A DNA stretch of 64,000 nt from Sipunculus nudus (lineage: Eukaryota; Annelida; Sipuncula; Golfingiida; Sipunculidae). The position numbers and the translations under genes are program-made. Positions 20,946 to 33,300 of the stretch are shown here, piece after piece (within the stretch, counting starts at the first letter, position 1; the number at the start of each line of letters is the position of its first letter). The DNA lies in the NCBI GenBank assembly GCA_026874595.1, contig CM049317.1, positions 27,308,401-27,372,400 of the forward strand, written 5' to 3'. The notes below the pieces were generated by a model, which saw only the letters and a list, made by a program, of their open reading frames with translations, searched no databases and was not told where the DNA came from.

Positions 20946-23400
20946 CAGCCGAAAGCAGCGTAGGCAACCTGGATCAAACTATTTTACCTTTCTCACACAT
21001 AAATATCCAAAATATTTAAGCGGCCATGGCAATAGATATGAATCCCTGAAAAACTTCAATTGTAAAGACTTCTACATTGAAATAACTGTTTAACATATTA
21101 ACACCTAAATTTACATGGAGTTCTACCTCTCTCATGATAATCCAAAAATTAATATGTTTCAGAAGTATAATCACCAAACAAATTTTTTATCATAGTTATT
21201 AAATCTTTACACATGCGACAAATATTTAAATCATATAATCACTGAATATTCAGACATATGAAAAATATAATTTAAACATTTAAACATATTTTCCAAGCAA
21301 AGCGGCAGGGAAATTAAGTTTTATATAGAATAAAGAATATAAAGATGGGACAATAGCTAGAGAATGAACTGAACCCTTAAATAAAATCAAAGTATTTGTT
21401 TAATAACATTTCATTTCTTGCATGACTAAATATATAATAAGTTCTTTGGTGGGTTTCACTCCACCCCATCCCTCACAAATCCATCCTTTCATTATCATCC
21501 CTTATTCTGATACTATTGCACCACATCTAAATATATTATTCACTTAGACCGCAGTCTTAAAAAAGCTAGATCATTATCATTCCTTGTACCAAATGTGTGC
21601 AAAACTTGTACCTGAATCCATCTTCATGCATACTACCGAGTCTGTAGCGCTGCGATTTTCATGGCTACCAGAGACTTGGTAGTATGACGATGCTGAACAT
21701 TTGTAAAAGTTTTCTTTTCGGCAATTTTTTTTTTCCATGCAAATATTCCTTCCAGCCCCTACATTCAACGATTGTTCATAAACTATCCGTACAAAAGGTG
21801 AGATATTCGACAGAAAGAAGATGCTCTTTAAAGTTTGAACTTTGCCTTGCTGAAGTATATGTAACTGCCCAAATTACATAAAAATAAAATGACAATATTT
21901 CCAGAACACTTTAAATTATATTGTATATGCACGTTAACTGACCATAACGTATGCCTGACCTACGGTACACATTTAGGTTCATGCATAACGTAATCAGTAT
22001 AGTATGTAAGAGGGAGCATTTCTCTTCGGAAAGGTGGGGTTATGCAGCCTAAGGTATGACCGTCCTTTGCTCAAGGGGCGTTTCCAGTTACTAATGTAGC
22101 TTGAGTCCGCTTGAAAAAGAGTGGGGTTACTGTTAGAGAAGGGGGTCAGCTTATGATAAAGAAATATAAATGGTAATATTCATGGCAAATTTTAGATGAA
22201 AGGTTGTATTAAGTATGCAAAACGGCCAAATAAAACTAAAATATAAAAATTAATAAAATAACGAAAATTTAAGGGGGGGGGGCACGTGCCCCTGTGCCCC
22301 CTCCGCATCCACCTATATATTTACTTTAACAAGTAAAGGAATAATGTTGCCCGCACTCTGATTATCGCTGCCCTAGTTTGTTTCTGTGCGAGTGGAGCGG
22401 TTTACCGGTGAGCATGGAATGTAGATCTAACGCTCATGCCTACAAATAAGCTCGACATCACACGCGTGGTGCGTTAAACATGACAGCTCACATGGGGCTG
22501 CGGAGTGATTCATGCAAAAAAAAAAGGATAAAAAAAACCAGTCGAAGGTTAATAATCAATTACAAATATATAGAGGTTTGCACTAAATTGCATAGATGTA
22601 TTGTTAATACGCACAAGTAAGGCAATGCTGAATATATAACATCTTATGCAAAAAATGTGTACAAGCATGTACACAAACACACTAAACATGAGTGAAAGAA
22701 CGAATCAGTGAAGAATATTACGACCCGGGCTTTTCTGAAGGCGCGACCACGTGAATGACATGATATATAAGACAGCATCTCTTCAAGCTCCAGAAGGAAA
22801 TCTTTGGTTTCATTTTCTCAGTAGAAGAAAATGAGTTATGCCATCCCCGTGACAGCCAGATGTTCCTGTCGTTATGTAATCTGGTTTGTGCGATGTCGAC
22901 TGTTTCCTACAGGATAAGGTCTGTTATACCTCGATGTGAAGGTCGTCATACAATCGTCATATCCATCATCAACTAGATCTGCTAGATAATCTAGTTGGGT
23001 AAAGATTTACTAACACACGAAGCTGTCACGAAACGCTTGAGATCTAAGAAATTATCTCTTCGCGCCACCTCTTTTGGCCCCAGGTGTCCTACTGGCCAAA
23101 AAATCCACGGGAGTGGTATGTCTGTGCGTCGGACGGAATTAATTTGTTGTTTACACACACAGCAGGACCTCGGGATCAGCTACATGTATCATGGCTCATA
23201 CAAACGCACTTTAAAACGACGAAATAGCCGTTGAAAATGATGACGTATCATACCGAAATCACTTATCCTGTTTCCAAACGAGGTTATGAAAATTGCGTTC
23301 AGTTTGAACTGTCATGACTAATATTTCATATACAAGGTTTACTAGAGGATGAGAACTAAATAAGATGGAAAACCCGCACATGATTGATACAGCTGATTTT
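20945..23400. other. No gene recognised
   Basis: AT-rich DNA with short accidental open frames only. A G-run followed by GTGCCCC...CCGCATCCACC near 22275-22312 resembles a decayed hAT-type transposon end. Nothing else was identified. Confidence 0.5.
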
Positions 23401-23700
23401 TGTGCAACCAGAGAATGCTTTTAAAGTGTGTGTGTGACGGCGAGGATGTGTGTGTTTGTTCACAACATAACTCACGCAATCATGAACGGAATATCATGGT
23501 ATTATTAGGGCAACACGGGAATGGACCAATGAAGAATCTATTAGATTTTGGTGTTGGTCCGGAAAATGTTCCGGATCCAGGAATGACATCCAGGAATATC
23601 TTCAAATGTGCAGTCACATATGCCCCGACTGAACATGGGACTATGGGCCGAATAATTGAATGCCAACACTTTGTGGACCATATGCACCAATGAACCTGGG
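23400..23700 (+). repeat. Dispersed repeat, copy 1 ('NSRNHERNIM' repeat)
   Basis: Contains ACTCACGCAATCATGAACGG, then a readable frame (HNSRNHERNIMVLLGQHGNG, then GPENVPDPG and SRNIF). A second diverged copy lies at 38210-38460 with the same order of motifs. Reading-frame similarity is kept between copies, but no known domain was recognised. Confidence 0.7.
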
Positions 23701-25740
23701 TATACTGACAAATAAGTGAACAAAATACGTTTTGCGGAGTAACCACATTAAGGACCACCACATTGCGGAAGCCAGGATTATTGATAATGCATATTTCTAG
23801 TTTAAAAATATGATCTGAGCCGCCTGGAAAGCAACAGTTTCTTGAGAAAAAGAAAGTAGTCAACGCTACTTCAAAACAGCTACATGTATGTGTTGACCTA
23901 TAGGTCTGTGCATATTAAGTGTAACCTCATTTATCCGGCAACGTCGGGAGCATTATAGGCGGTAGGAGGTCAGGGCCGTAGCCGTAGCGGGGCGAAGCCC
24001 CCCCCCCCCCCCCCCGATTTTGCACGGTACGCTCATGATAACGTTTTATCTAATTCAAGAAACTAAATATTTCATAGTGTGAATTATATTATGAAAGAAG
24101 AGTTTACAAAATTGGCATTGTTTACACCAGATTCATGAACCAAGTTCTCAAGAAATGTGAAGTAATCATTGCTGACCTATCATGGCTGCATATACTGTGT
24201 ACATTTTGTAATAATAATAATAATAATAATAATAATTATAATAATAATAATTATAATAATAATAATTATAATAATAAGCACCACAATTCGGATTATTAAG
24301 ATAATAAAAAAATGAACATAATAAATATAATGGACGTTATCATAATGATGAGAATCAAAATAATGAATGTCATACCTTTATGTTAAATAAAAGAACTGCA
24401 GAAACATTTTAAAAAAGCAACGACCCCCCCCCCCCCTCTTTAACACGCACACGTGTCTTAATAAAATGAACTGAGGTATATCCCTTCCACACCGTGAACC
24501 AGTCACACCCAAACGCGCCTCCTCTACATACCCGGACTCTCTCTCTCTCTCTCTCCAACCTCGAACCCGGCCTCTCAAATTACTCCAGCCTTCTCATGGG
24601 CAAATCTCACTTGGACCACACCCTGAGAGGGTCCACCGGTATCAAGTCCCCTCGAACCTTACCCTAAGAGAGCCCGCCCGTATGAAGAGTCCATTTTCCA
24701 ATAAGCTTTACTACAGGGTGCCAAAACCAAAAGGGGGCTTCCCATTTTTTTTATGACGTCAGCGGACCGCCCCTTTGTACATTACTTATGGAGCAATAAT
24801 TCCCGGGGGTCCTGACAGTGTTGGTAAAAACGCTCTTATATCAATAATGAGAACTATTAAAACCCGTTATCGTCGTGCGTTCGATGACCCATTACAGATC
24901 TATACAATTTTAAGTCCTGTCGATTGTCATCGTCATTTATCGCTGTCGTTTGTAGAATCTCGTGTGAAATCGACAACTTTTGAAGCTGAAATTTTACGTA
25001 GGTTTTAATTTCGAAATAATTCTGTCATCTAAATAGTTTACAGTAACTTCATATACATGTATATTCCTTTTCAATTATGCATATCATATGAAAAAAAAAA
25101 AAAAACACTGTGTCCCATTGCCTCACGTAAGAGTCATAACTGTTATAAATGTTAGCCAACAGACAGTACATTGTTGAATGTTTGTCAATTATGGTAACTT
25201 TAATCTGCTTTAAATTGTGAAATTAAAGTAATGATACTTAGTAAAAATACTTTTGTATAACTATAACATATTATTATTTTGGTAAAATTATGAAAATTAT
25301 GGTATTTTTAATAAGCTTATGTCATCTTACCTCAAAATAGACTGAAATTGTCTGGAGGAGAATTTGAGCGGGGATTCTTACTGTGTGTGTTTGTCCTTGG
25401 CAAACGGTCTTATTACTTGAGTCTATATATGAAAAGTCTATATATCTGTTAAAGAACTCAAACGGGATTTCATATTATTGCTCTGATCATGCATAAATCC
25501 GTACATTTCCGAATTATCATTAACCCTGATTTTATTTAGGAGAAAAATAAATAAAATAATGCCCCTTGACACGTCTTTGTGATCTAGGGGTACAGCACTG
25601 AACTCAGAACAAAGTCGTGAGTTCGAATCTCAGTCCTATTTTAACATGTTCATCGTAATATATTTCAAAGCATATGATTATCGTATAATTATAAATTAAA
25701 TCATAAATTTTTGCCTGAGGTTTGCTGTTTACTTTAATAC
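23700..25740. other. Non-coding with microsatellites
   Basis: CAGGGCCGTAGCCGTAGC with a C-run at 23972-24016 looks like a hAT-type terminal repeat. (TAA)n lies at 24212-24280, a C-run at 24425-24436 and (CT)n at 24537-24556. An 77-codon open frame at 24775-25008 has no recognisable domain. No gene was called. Confidence 0.5.
25573..25642 (+). other. tRNA-like sequence (pseudo-tRNA or SINE head)
   Basis: TGATCTAGGGGTACAGCACT resembles a tRNA D-arm/A box and GTGAGTTCGAATCTCAG a T-arm/B box at about tRNA spacing. I cannot form a proper acceptor stem, so a functional tRNA is unlikely. Confidence 0.35.
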
Positions 25741-26177
25741 TTAATCTCACCCTCTCAGCGTAGACAGTACACCTGTAATCTAAAAAAGCTATGAGGAAAT
25801 TATCTTTCTCAACGATGGAAGTGTGTAAATCACCTTGAAGTGGCTAAATGTAAACGTATCACAGATGTTCAAGGCCAGGATAACATGTATAAAATAAATT
25901 AGGAAATATGTTACTTGCAGTTGTATTTGTGCTCTGGTCACTTCTATACAAGCTGGGAAACAAGGCTGTATGAGCATTCGTGCATGGACCTCCCACAATT
26001 TAAATTATGACATGTCCGGTGTTCGGTTTTTAATAGGTTACACGGACCTCTCACACACAACGTATATTAAGTATAAATTTAATTTATTTTATAAAGCATT
26101 AACCATATTAGTGCTTTTAAATGCTTTACACATATTGCAATACATAATATTATGCTGTATAATAACTTGCTGACGAC

Positions 26178-26178
<1 letters not shown>
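25738..26178 (+). pseudogene. Ghost copy of the beta-gamma crystallin locus (gene body deleted)
   Basis: 25738-25995 closely matches 26664-26924, the sequence upstream of the crystallin gene, including CAGCGTAGACAG, CACCTGTAATCTAAAAA, ACATGTATAAAA and GGACCTCCCACAA. 25997-26178 then matches 28079-28255, the sequence downstream of that gene (TGACATGTCCGGTGTTCG through TGCTTTACACATATTGCAAT). The roughly 1.15 kb between them in the intact copy, with the whole coding region, is missing. This is a tandem duplicate that lost its gene, or an internally deleted copy of a mobile unit. Confidence 0.75.

Positions 26179-26243
<65 letters not shown>
26179..26243. repeat. (AT)n microsatellite
   Basis: An uninterrupted TA run directly abutting the left end of the MITE at 26244. 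Confidence 0.95.
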
Positions 26244-26245
<2 letters not shown>

Positions 26246-26664
26246 TGTGGTAGCCTTTTTGATCGCGAGGGTTTTATTTTCGCGATATTCGCGAATGAGA
26301 TATAATCGCGAATATGAATTCCCGGGAATAAGCTGCCTTGCTATCGGGGATGAATAAGAGGATGATGCTGCCGCAGGTTCTGCACAAATGAATCAGTTAT
26401 CACACCTCGTAAAACATGGTTTATAAATCAACAACATGATCTGTGGATGGTATCGCAACCTTCTCATGCAAACACGCAATGATAATTGTCAAAACATCGA
26501 TTTTGAGACATGTTATAATGCAATGACTATAACGGTAATTATTAATATTATTGTACTTCGATTCCATAGATTCTGGTGCAATCGCGAAAATGAAACCCCC
26601 GCAAAACATTCAAAATTAACGAATCGCGAAATCTCAGCCTCACGAATATGAAGCCAACCACAGT
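26244..26664. mobile_element. MITE of the TACTGTGGTT family, copy 1
   Basis: The left end is TACTGTGGTAGCCTT and the right end GAAGCCAACCACAGTA, which are inverted copies. The internal sequence is rich in TTCGCGA/TCGCGAA. TA lies on both sides. A second member lies at 34483-34785. It sits exactly between the ghost and intact crystallin units. Confidence 0.7.
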
Positions 26665-26970
26665 ATATTACTTAATCTCTCGCTCTCAGCGTAGACAGCA
26701 CACCTGTAATCTAAAAAGCTATGAGGAAATTATCTTTCTAAACGATAGAAGTGTGTAAATAACCTTGAAGTGGCTAAATGTAAACATCTCACAGATGTTC
26801 AAGGCCAGAATAACATGTATAAAACAAATGAAATATGTTACTTGCAGCTGAATTCGTGTTCTGGTCACTTCTATACAAGCTGCGAAACAAGACTGTATGA
26901 ACAGTCGTGCAGGGACCTCCCACAAGGATACAACTAATCCATTTGTTAAGGGAATTACACAGTACTAGCA
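26664..26970 (+). promoter_or_regulatory. Putative promoter and 5' leader of the crystallin gene
   Basis: TATAAAA at 26818-26824 lies about 150 bases before the ATG and is also kept in the ghost copy at 25882-25888. Start-site position is inferred only. The whole segment is duplicated upstream. Confidence 0.4.
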
Positions 26971-27438
26971 ATGAACGGGTTTGCTGTAATTCTAATATCC
27001 ATTCTTCTCTGCTGCACCCATGCTGGATGCCCAGGTACGACCTCATTACGCAGAGATCAGTGCGCTATTGTTTATGAACACGCAAACAAGCAAATGCGTT
27101 ACTCCTGCGGCGGAGACTCCCGATCTGTGCCGATTGGATACGTGGCTGACATCGGTCGAGAATGGAATGACAGAATATCGTCACTGGTTGTCCGACGACA
27201 ATGTGTACTGAATGTCTGGGAACACGCCGGAGGATGGGGGAAAATGCGCACGTTCCGACCTGGAGTGACGCCACACTTGGGTCTCATACGTCGTGGTTAC
27301 TGGTCGTGGTCGCGTAAGACGTGGAATGACGCCATATCTTCCTACGAGTGCAAGTGTAGGCCCACGGGTAGCATCCCGAACGTTGCGCGCCTGCGAATGC
27401 CCCCGTCACAAATGAAAAGCAGCGTCTGCTTACAGTAA
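26971..27438 (+). CDS. Secreted beta-gamma crystallin-fold protein, single exon
   Basis: 155 aa. Residues 1-18 form a signal peptide (hydrophobic, ending CTHAG). Two beta-gamma crystallin Greek-key motifs follow. In the first, CAIVYEHANKQMRY leads to EWNDRISSL. In the second, CVLNVWEHAGGWGKMRTF leads to TWNDAISSY. The pairs NDRISS and NDAISS fit the N/D-N/D-x-x-S/T-S calcium-binding signature of this superfamily. The second motif ends ECKC and a basic tail follows. Several cysteines suggest disulfides in an extracellular protein. AATAAA at 27486-27491 fits a single-exon transcript. However, the stop is embedded in TTACA|GTAAGG, a good splice donor at 27435, so a spliced longer form cannot be excluded. 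The biological role is unknown. Related secreted proteins occur in epithelia and eggs of other animals. Confidence 0.78.
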   Translation: MNGFAVILISILLCCTHAGCPGTTSLRRDQCAIVYEHANKQMRYSCGGDSRSVPIGYVADIGREWNDRISSLVVRRQCVLNVWEHAGGWGKMRTFRPGVTPHLGLIRRGYWSWSRKTWNDAISSYECKCRPTGSIPNVARLRMPPSQMKSSVCLQ

Positions 27439-27485
27439 GGTACTCTCACCTGGACTCCTTCAACCAAGACAAGAACAGAGGTATC

Positions 27486-27491
27486 AATAAA
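27486..27491 (+). terminator. Polyadenylation signal of the crystallin gene
   Basis: AATAAA 48 bases after the TAA stop. Confidence 0.6.
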
Positions 27492-29815
27492 CTTCATACG
27501 TAACTGTAACAATTGTTGGTTAAAACCAAAACTGAGTGATATCCTGACGTAAACAAGGCATACGTATTCATCGGATGTACTGTAGACGGATATTACAGTC
27601 TATTCACAGAACTGTGCTGATCATACTCTTGAACATTACTCTAGATATGATATCTTTATGATTAACAGAGAATACCAGAGAATATACTCTCATTAAAGCT
27701 AAGTAAAAGGACTTTGCAGTGATGTCAATTCATTATTCTTAACCTACACTTATCTTATTTTTTCAAACTATTGCCCGTGTAAGCGCTATTTATTCAATAA
27801 ACCATTAACAGTCCGTCAATCATATAATTCTTTGATCGAGTATCTAGGGAAAATTAACAAAAACAAACTTCTGAGGCCGTTATCTTATAGCCTATCTTTT
27901 CACTTTGTTATCTTATTAACATATTCCGCATGAATATGAATACTTTGCTTTTTTATACCTTCATTTAAAGGTCAGCGTATAAGTTAGATTTATCCTTTAA
28001 TATGTAAAATGTTTTTAATTAAAAATATTAATTATATTGTCATAATTATTTTATGAAGGCATGCTTTGTTTTGTCGAATTTTAAATCTGACATGTCCGGT
28101 GTTCGTTTTTTTTAATAGGTTAAAAGGACCTTTCACATACAACGTACGTATATTAAGTATAAATCTAATTTATTTTATATAGCATAAACCACATGAGTGC
28201 TCTTAAACGCTTTTCACTTATTGCAATGCATACTATTTGGTTGTATGATAATTTGCACAAGTATATAAACAGAAATAAAACTTCAATGTTCATATTTCAC
28301 TAAAAAATGCACAGAGACATTCAACTAAAAACAAATACATATATGAGTTACACATAGTCAAACTCTTATAATAAAATGATGTTTCTATTTAATTATCGAG
28401 CGTCTCTGTAGATTTCAAATGCTGAGATTTCCATAAGCTAGGATCTGCATAACCAAAGGCTTGTTCCATAGTTAAAGTTGATCTAGTGAAAGGTACTACC
28501 AGCTGATTAAAACGACGTTGTAGGTTCATAAACTTGTACCCTTTTCTTTATTTTATTTAAAATATCATGCAATCTGCTCACATCCAGTTCCAAAAGCAGT
28601 TTTCTGGGAGGGAGCAATAAGCAAAAACAAACATAGCGCGCACGCCGCCTTGCGGCCGTATACCGAAACTTCACAAATCAAGATTGTTCAAACCTCCAAC
28701 CGGAATATTTCATCTTTCTTTTACTTGTTTGGAGTGGTAGAACATGCACAAAAATCCCTCCTCTGTCATGGTCACCTCTTGTTACGGTAAACGGACATAG
28801 TATATGTATTCTAAAAATGAATTCTTGGTTAAACTTTCAAGATGATAATATATGTCTTCTGAAAGCCCGATAAGTTGCATAGATTTAGATTGCACCATAC
28901 TTCCTGTTAGAAACAAAATGAATTCAAGGCATAATTATTTCATGAATAGCTGCATAAATACCTCGAAATGTAGGCAAACACGAGTTCTAGAGTAAAAAAA
29001 AATCAGACCTCAAGTGATCGGTTTGAATTTCACGAACTCAAGTACTGATTATTTCTCTCGGTAGTAAATGGAAGAATATATGGAATGATTAGGGATAATT
29101 CATTTAATATACAGGCATGTGATAGGTAGGCCTGATTAATGCAAAATTCTTCACCCTACCTCACACACTGCGCAGAATCGGACTCAAAGGAGTACAACCC
29201 CGCCGGTTATGTTTTGTTGACTACAAAGTCTGTTACCCACAATGCACCTGGGCTTCCAAAACAACAACAGCTTATAGGTATAAATATGGTGAAGAGGGTA
29301 ATGTTGAATTGTTTCAATGTTGACTGCATAAACATGGGTGTTTTCCTGGTAAAGACTTCATGGAAGATGTAAAATTTTGTAAATATGTGCATGTGAATAA
29401 CAGAAGGTGTTCCCTTTAAATGCAACAATTAAATTTAGTTTTAAAGTTTGGCAGTTGACAAAAATAGTCCAGGCCGTGTCTAACAGGGAGAGATCCGTTT
29501 TGAGTAGAAACGACCTCTGGTGGAAGGGTGCCTCCTAAAACAAACTCACAGCTAATCAAAGTGCATGCGCAGCAAGGGTCATCATCTTCTGCTTCGCAAG
29601 AAAACATGGCGGGTTTCTAGTGGTCTCAGAGAAACTTCTATTTTATCTAATACTAAAATATTATCCAGACGATGCTTTAATATAATGAAGACTGGCTAAA
29701 CTATTTAATATTTATAGAAAACACAACATCACACACTTGACATTTAAACATTTGAACATTTTGGAATAGCACGCGTAAAGATAATTTGAATACTTATATT
29801 TTAAGCAATAGATAA
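27492..29815. other. Downstream flank and non-coding DNA
   Basis: 28079-28255 is the 3' flank shared with the ghost copy. From 28260 to 29815 I see AT-rich DNA with no recognised gene or repeat structure. Confidence 0.5.
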
Positions 29816-29819
29816 AGCA

Positions 29820-30245
29820 GCGATTCCATTTGCGCGTATATGCGTATATGCGTGAAAAATCGCTCATATGATTTTGTAGCTGGGGTGTTTCCAGGTGTCT
29901 GTCAGCGTATATGCATATGTGCGTATATGCGTGAAATTCGCCACAGGAGCGATTTTCACGCATAGGGTCTGCGTTAACTCAGGGATTCAGGGTAAAATGA
30001 CGTCATTTTACCATCTTTTTGTGAAGGGCATGCTTGATCCACTGTACAAATACATACGATTGCCAGTTCACGCATATACGCATATACGCGCACATGGAAA
30101 CTTCCCTGTTTTTCAAGCATATACGCACACATTTAATACGCGCACATGGAAATGCTGGTTGTAGGTGAGTTTCTATGTGCGCGTATATGCGTATGTGCGT
30201 ATATGCGTGAAACATTAGGTGTGCTTCCATGTGCGCGTATATGGG
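29820..30245. repeat. Palindrome-rich 'gcgtatatgcg' element
   Basis: Repeated blocks of GCGTATATGCGTA and CGCATATACGC in both orientations, with CGCGCACATGGAAA and TTTCTATGTGCGCG as inverted partners. Several nested hairpins can form. A related cluster lies at 42830-42890 and 43095-43125. Confidence 0.65.
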
Positions 30246-33075
30246 ACCTTTTTTAGGTTTTGTCTCTCTTTTACCACCATTTTTTTGGCCTGGACCCCCC
30301 CCTCCTTTCCGGACATGGGATTTTTTTCAGGGTTTTGTTATTAGTCCTTTTTTGTTGTACCCCTCATTTTCAACCAATTTTTGTCCACCTTTCTGTACAT
30401 GTGACCTTTTATTATAGGTTTTGTCATAAGTCCTCCTCGATTGGACCCCTCCTTTTCCTAAATCATAGATCCGCCTCTGTATGGGCCTACCAATCCTCCT
30501 GAGATTGTGATATGACCCCTGTCGTCAGTAAGTAGACGGTTGATGTAAAAGAGATTAACAAATTCTAAATAATTTGTTTTGTAGTGACTAAAATTAAGGA
30601 TGTATTAAAGGTGGAGGAAACCACTCAAATGAAGGAATATTTTGTTTTTTATGGACTATAAATGATGTAATTAAAGAGGAAAACTACTTAAAGTGAGGAA
30701 ACGGAAATCAGTTAATCAAATCTTGATGGAAGGCCTGCGTGGCGGAGCCTCATTTTGGCCCGGGTAATGTCCTTGTTGACATTTATGTCTAAGGATAAAA
30801 CAACCTATCCACACTCATTCACATGCCGAAATCAAGCTGTTTTCCTAGTATTATAAGAAAAATTAAGTAAATGGAGCAGATGCAAATGCCAAATATAACC
30901 AATAGGAGGTACTTGTCCCTGAAATATATTTGATTTATCGATAAATCTGTGGATCTATTTTGCGGTGTAATATCCGTGACGCGGCATTGTAAATATAAAC
31001 AGACACTTATTAAGGTGCTACCTTGGATAGTTAACGTGATACAACCGTTTGCGGAAATGTTGAAGATGTAAATGCAAGGTGATGGTGCAGGGCCACTTGT
31101 TCTGGTCATTTCAACATTATGCAAAAAGATAACCTGGATGAATTGGGGGATTAACCATTATTGCATGCTGAAATAGGAAATGAATGTCAAGGGATCGAGA
31201 GTCACATGTTGTTTACATTTACATACCAGGCAAGTAGGTCACTGACTGGGTCAAATGTGAGGTCAGACATGCTTAAATCCGTCACTCACAGCATGGGTGA
31301 TTCATGTGAACATTACATTAATCCTGCCCCGGAGGTGGATTATGCCACACGCTTATGTTGTGAATAACCTGATTACTAAGCGACGACGCAGGCATTCCGT
31401 TTTCGGCGAAGGCAGTTCGGCTGTTTCGTTGGTAGTCCTCAACACAATTAAAAAAAATATAACTCAAAATGATGAGTACAGTAAACCATATTTGTGATCA
31501 TATCGGCGAGGTCACTGGGGGAACAATAACCTTTAAAATGAGATTTATCACGGTGTCATACGCAGAGCGATTTCAGAGAACATCGGGGACAAATGTGGAA
31601 CAACTACCTATACTTCCGTAGAATATGAATCAGACCAGTGTCACCATGTAGACGGTCCGTGGAGATTTTATGGCGCCAAAATCCAAGATGGCGGCTATGG
31701 GATCCCCAAAATCGAATGCAGCGGGCGAAATAAATGTGGAAATGCGGTATTAAAACACTCAAAACTGAAGGTGATTGTGGTTGACCATAAAAAATGGCTG
31801 ACCAAAAAGGATAATACTTTTGCAGAAAAAGAGATTTAAACTTGTAATATGTATACATTTTCTGATAATTTTCCGGCATTTTCAAGTTGTGAAAGACATT
31901 CGATTTACCCATTTACTTCAAAGATGCAACGATTCAGGAATGAATCGTGTATTAACATACCTCTTTTATCTTATATTTTTGTTTCGCATTATTGTTAAAT
32001 ATGACCTCGCGATGAATTTATCCATATTTGCTTACTCTAAATACATTTTTACCCGACCTTTATGAAGAAAAGTTTCAGAAATTTTCAGAATACTAAGCAT
32101 AAGATCATTTACAAACTGAGGGTATGAATTTATATATTATTGTTGAACATGAACTAATCACAACCAATTTTCCCAAGGCCTGGTGAGAATCTAATGACTT
32201 ATCAATGGTTTACATTTTGTAACACATTTCCCCATATGGTCCTCTATATTTCTACATGTAAGCAAACAGAAGCATTTCCTAGCTCTCCTCATGCAGGGCT
32301 GGATTGCAGTATGACCTGAATGTAGTTTTTTTTTCAGTATCTCTGATCTTATGTTACACGATACAGTGTTTTACAGTGTTTAATTCAGCATCAAGTACAG
32401 TTGCTTGCTGAATTCTCCAGAGGCACATAATATAACGTTTATGTGATCATTTTCGATTTCAACTTCTGACTGAATGCAATGTTCAGTATCTCATCTGATT
32501 TTGTAACTTTAACAGTGTGTATGCAGCAGTTGTGCCCATTAGCGCATCAGCTAATTGCATTTCAATACATTTCTTTTATGTTACGACCACTTTTTCAAGG
32601 TCCCAGTTTTTTTTTGCTGCTTATATCATACCTTTCTCAGAGGACAGCCTCGAAAACGTGACCATTTTATCGAGGTCCGGTTGGCGGTCGTAATTTCCAG
32701 ATAAACTGTACTTTGTTTTGTTGAACATTACCAGTAATTGGTCGGTACTGGTTAGATATCATATATCTGTGAAAACATCTTGGGTAATGGAGTTACAGCA
32801 TGCTTACCATAATGTAAAACAAAGAGTATTAATCTTTTTCTTGTTTTTTTTTCAGGAAACATGTAGAGAAAAAATATCAAATGTAACAGTCTATACGAGG
32901 ACAGCACAAGAAATATACATAGACATCAGCATTTTTTTTTAATTTGGGGTTTAATATGTGTATCCGTCATGTAGTCTATAGTCCATTCAATCCCCTCATG
33001 TTCATCTGTTTTACATTTCAAGGGAAAAGATGGTTAATGGGCTTGATTTTCAACAACGTAAATAATTAAACGTGA
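30246..33075. other. No gene recognised
   Basis: A T-rich repeat with GGTTTTGTCATAAGTCCT and GGACCCCTCC motifs spans 30250-30480. It ends ATAGATCCGCCTCTG, whose reverse complement CAGAGGCGGATC resembles a hAT terminal repeat. The remainder is ordinary AT-rich DNA. Confidence 0.5.
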
Positions 33076-33079
33076 TTTA

Positions 33080-33300
33080 AAAAACACAGTTATTAGAAAT
33101 ATAAGAAATAAGTCTACCTTTTGCAACATATGGCCCACTTAAGGTTCACATGCACAAATAGCATCAAATGTCAGCTGCTGATTGGATGATGTCATGTAAA
33201 CAGTCTAAATAGTATAACCAGCTCAAACTAAAATGGATACTCATCCAGGGATACACTTGATCTGTCAGATCATTGTTAAGAGGCCAAACAATTGTGAAAC
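33080..33300. repeat. Dispersed repeat, shared with 50190-50430 and 51780-51880
   Basis: Shared blocks include CACAAATAGC, TGTCATGTAAACA, TATAACCAGC and ACACTTGATC(T/A)GTCAG in the same order. The copy near 50.2 kb is about as long, and the copy near 51.8 kb is partial. Confidence 0.6.

Noticed and set aside
24775-25008. Open frame with GPDSVGKNAL, recalling a nucleotide-binding P-loop
   Set aside because: The residue after GK is Asn, not Ser or Thr, there is no further motif, and the frame has no splice or start support.
25573-25642. Considered as a functional tRNA gene
   Set aside because: The acceptor stem does not pair and the T-stem has mismatches. A SINE head or pseudogene fits better.
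27065-27287. Minus-strand open frames across the crystallin gene
   Set aside because: They are antisense shadows. The plus frame has the signal peptide and paired crystallin motifs.
30819-31124. Minus-strand frame ending in a hydrophobic helix, considered as the membrane exon of the EGF/GDNF-like gene
   Set aside because: There is no matching acceptor in phase 1, it is far from the last firm exon, and AT-rich DNA commonly gives such helices.
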